From Trichinella spiralis (Eukaryota; Nematoda; Enoplea; Trichinellida; Trichinellidae), in the NCBI GenBank assembly GCA_000181795.3, contig CM012953.1, positions 10,059,112 through 10,123,111 of the forward strand: a stretch of DNA of 64,000 bases. Direction: 5' to 3'. Shown here piece after piece: positions 63,224-64,000 of the stretch. How positions within the stretch are numbered: position 1 is the first letter of the stretch; every line of letters begins with the position of its first letter. Under the pieces are notes generated by a model. It was not told the origin of the DNA and did not search any database. It saw only the letters and a list, made by a program, of their open reading frames with translations. Both the position numbers and the translations under genes were made by a program.

Positions 63224-63615
63224 GGATGGTAAACAGTTGTTGATACCATTGTGGTACAAGCTTGAAAGTACCATCCATGCTCCAGGTTCGCATGGCTGCC
63301 AGCATTCTAATGTTGGAACCCGTAGCAAATACCAGTATATGCCTCGATGCACACCGCCACAATAAAAAATCTTCTCCGGCCTTTGTTGTCCTGAACGGGA
63401 CAGGGATTTGCACCGCAGCCTTTTTTATTCTGTACCAAAATAACTTAATAACTTAATAAATTAATATATTAACCCTTAATAAATAACTAAGGAAACACAC
63501 TACATTTAACACATAGATTCGAGCATCTCCAATATTTCTGTTTGCCGGCACGTTTTAATTTATATGCCCTGCCTTCATAAACAAGGGATATACCACCGCA
63601 GCAATTTGGTACAAG
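63224..63615 (-). mobile_element. MULE-type DNA transposon remnant with FLYWCH finger
   Basis: Two separated blocks on the minus strand make up this remnant. The upstream block (about 63495-63600) reads GISLVYEGRAYKLKRAGKQ then KYWRCSNLCVKC, a FLYWCH-type zinc finger with its Tyr, Trp-Arg-Cys and Cys positions. The downstream block (about 63241-63413) reads ILVFATGSNIRMLAAMRTWS then MDGTFKLVPQWYQQLFTIH, the start of a MULE (Mutator-like) transposase, including the DGTFK catalytic-region motif. FLYWCH plus MULE transposase is a known animal combination. The two blocks are not in one open frame here and the C-terminal half is missing, replaced by the microsatellite, so it is an inactive remnant. 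Confidence 0.75.
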
Positions 63616-64000
63616 ATGTAAGTCAGGGACATCAGCCATAACAAGGAACAGAGCAGAAAACGATTTGAACTACTCAGGAACGCAAAGCACTGAACAAAAA
63701 CGCAACACCAAACGAAAATGAATTGGACGGTTTTGAATTTCATTTTAAATAATAACCATTTTGCAACAACATTTAGTTTTCATTTTTCATTTTATCTACA
63801 ATCGAAGATCAACTTGTGATATTCGTTTGTGGCACTAATGCCTTTTTGTTGATGTTGACAGAACATTATTAATCACAGACGAATGGCGCACAAATGCCAA
63901 CATCACAAATGCGCTGTCCACTGCAGTGAGTGAATTTTGAAGCAACTTTTACCTGCAATTTCTGCTTGGTTGCTGGTCAACCCTTTCATTTCTCCTTTTC
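63616..64000. other. Right edge of window, no feature
   Basis: Moderately AT-rich with no protein-like frame. It may include the 5' flank of the MULE remnant. Confidence 0.4.

Noticed and set aside
63191-63240. Short ATACA array as a CRISPR or functional repeat
   Set aside because: A simple pentanucleotide microsatellite with no spacers, in a eukaryotic genome.

Overview
The window is metazoan nuclear DNA, AT-rich and full of introns. The best inference is a nematode. The muscle regulatory light chain gene encodes a protein very close to C. elegans MLC-1/MLC-2, most introns are 50-100 bp, and at least one gene pair sits head-to-tail with operon-like spacing. A basal nematode (Trichinella/Trichuris/mermithid side) is plausible but not proven. 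I rebuilt coding exons by hand from splice sites and reading phase. Every multi-exon model listed closes in frame from ATG to stop, except a lone terminal exon at the left edge.

Left part (1-13.3 kb): a terminal exon of an unknown gene (766-939, +); a 26-exon nephrin/SYG-2-type adhesion receptor (1562-10901, +) with nine Ig domains, one FnIII, one membrane span and a long tail, and an apparent 23-nt intron; then a small secreted Cys-patterned protein (12428-13309, -) made of four short exons.

Next (14.7-28.2 kb): a DLGAP/GKAP-type synaptic scaffold gene (coding 16106-23568, +) behind a CpG-rich leader, then a gene-poor stretch. There an inverted repeat pair encloses fossil fragments of a Ty3/gypsy and a BEL/Pao element.

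Centre (28.2-43.7 kb): two SR-type splicing-factor paralogues (28292-29414 and 32318-34319, +) flank an LRP receptor-associated protein chaperone gene (29863-31121, -). They are followed by muscle myosin regulatory light chain (35659-37345, -) and a two-exon DEG/ENaC channel (39489-41802, -).

Right part (43.7-56.2 kb): a chaoptin-like leucine-rich-repeat surface protein (43760-49205, +) ends 94 bp from the convergent UTP18 gene (49300-51353, -). UTP18 lies 220 bp downstream of TXNDC9 (51574-52719, -) in a likely operon. TXNDC9 is divergent from ribosomal protein L23 (53334-54182, +), which converges on a UVSSA-like gene (54683-56172, -).

Right edge (56.2-64 kb): no convincing host gene. It holds a GC-rich repeat-like block, a ~1.1 kb duplicated array containing four copies of a 36-nt hairpin, dispersed repeats, and a MULE transposon remnant with a FLYWCH finger.

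The genes show no single shared pathway. Neural/muscle surface genes (SYG-2-like, DLGAP, DEG/ENaC, chaoptin-like, muscle light chain) are interleaved with housekeeping genes (RPL23, UTP18, TXNDC9, SR proteins, LRPAP1, UVSSA-like).
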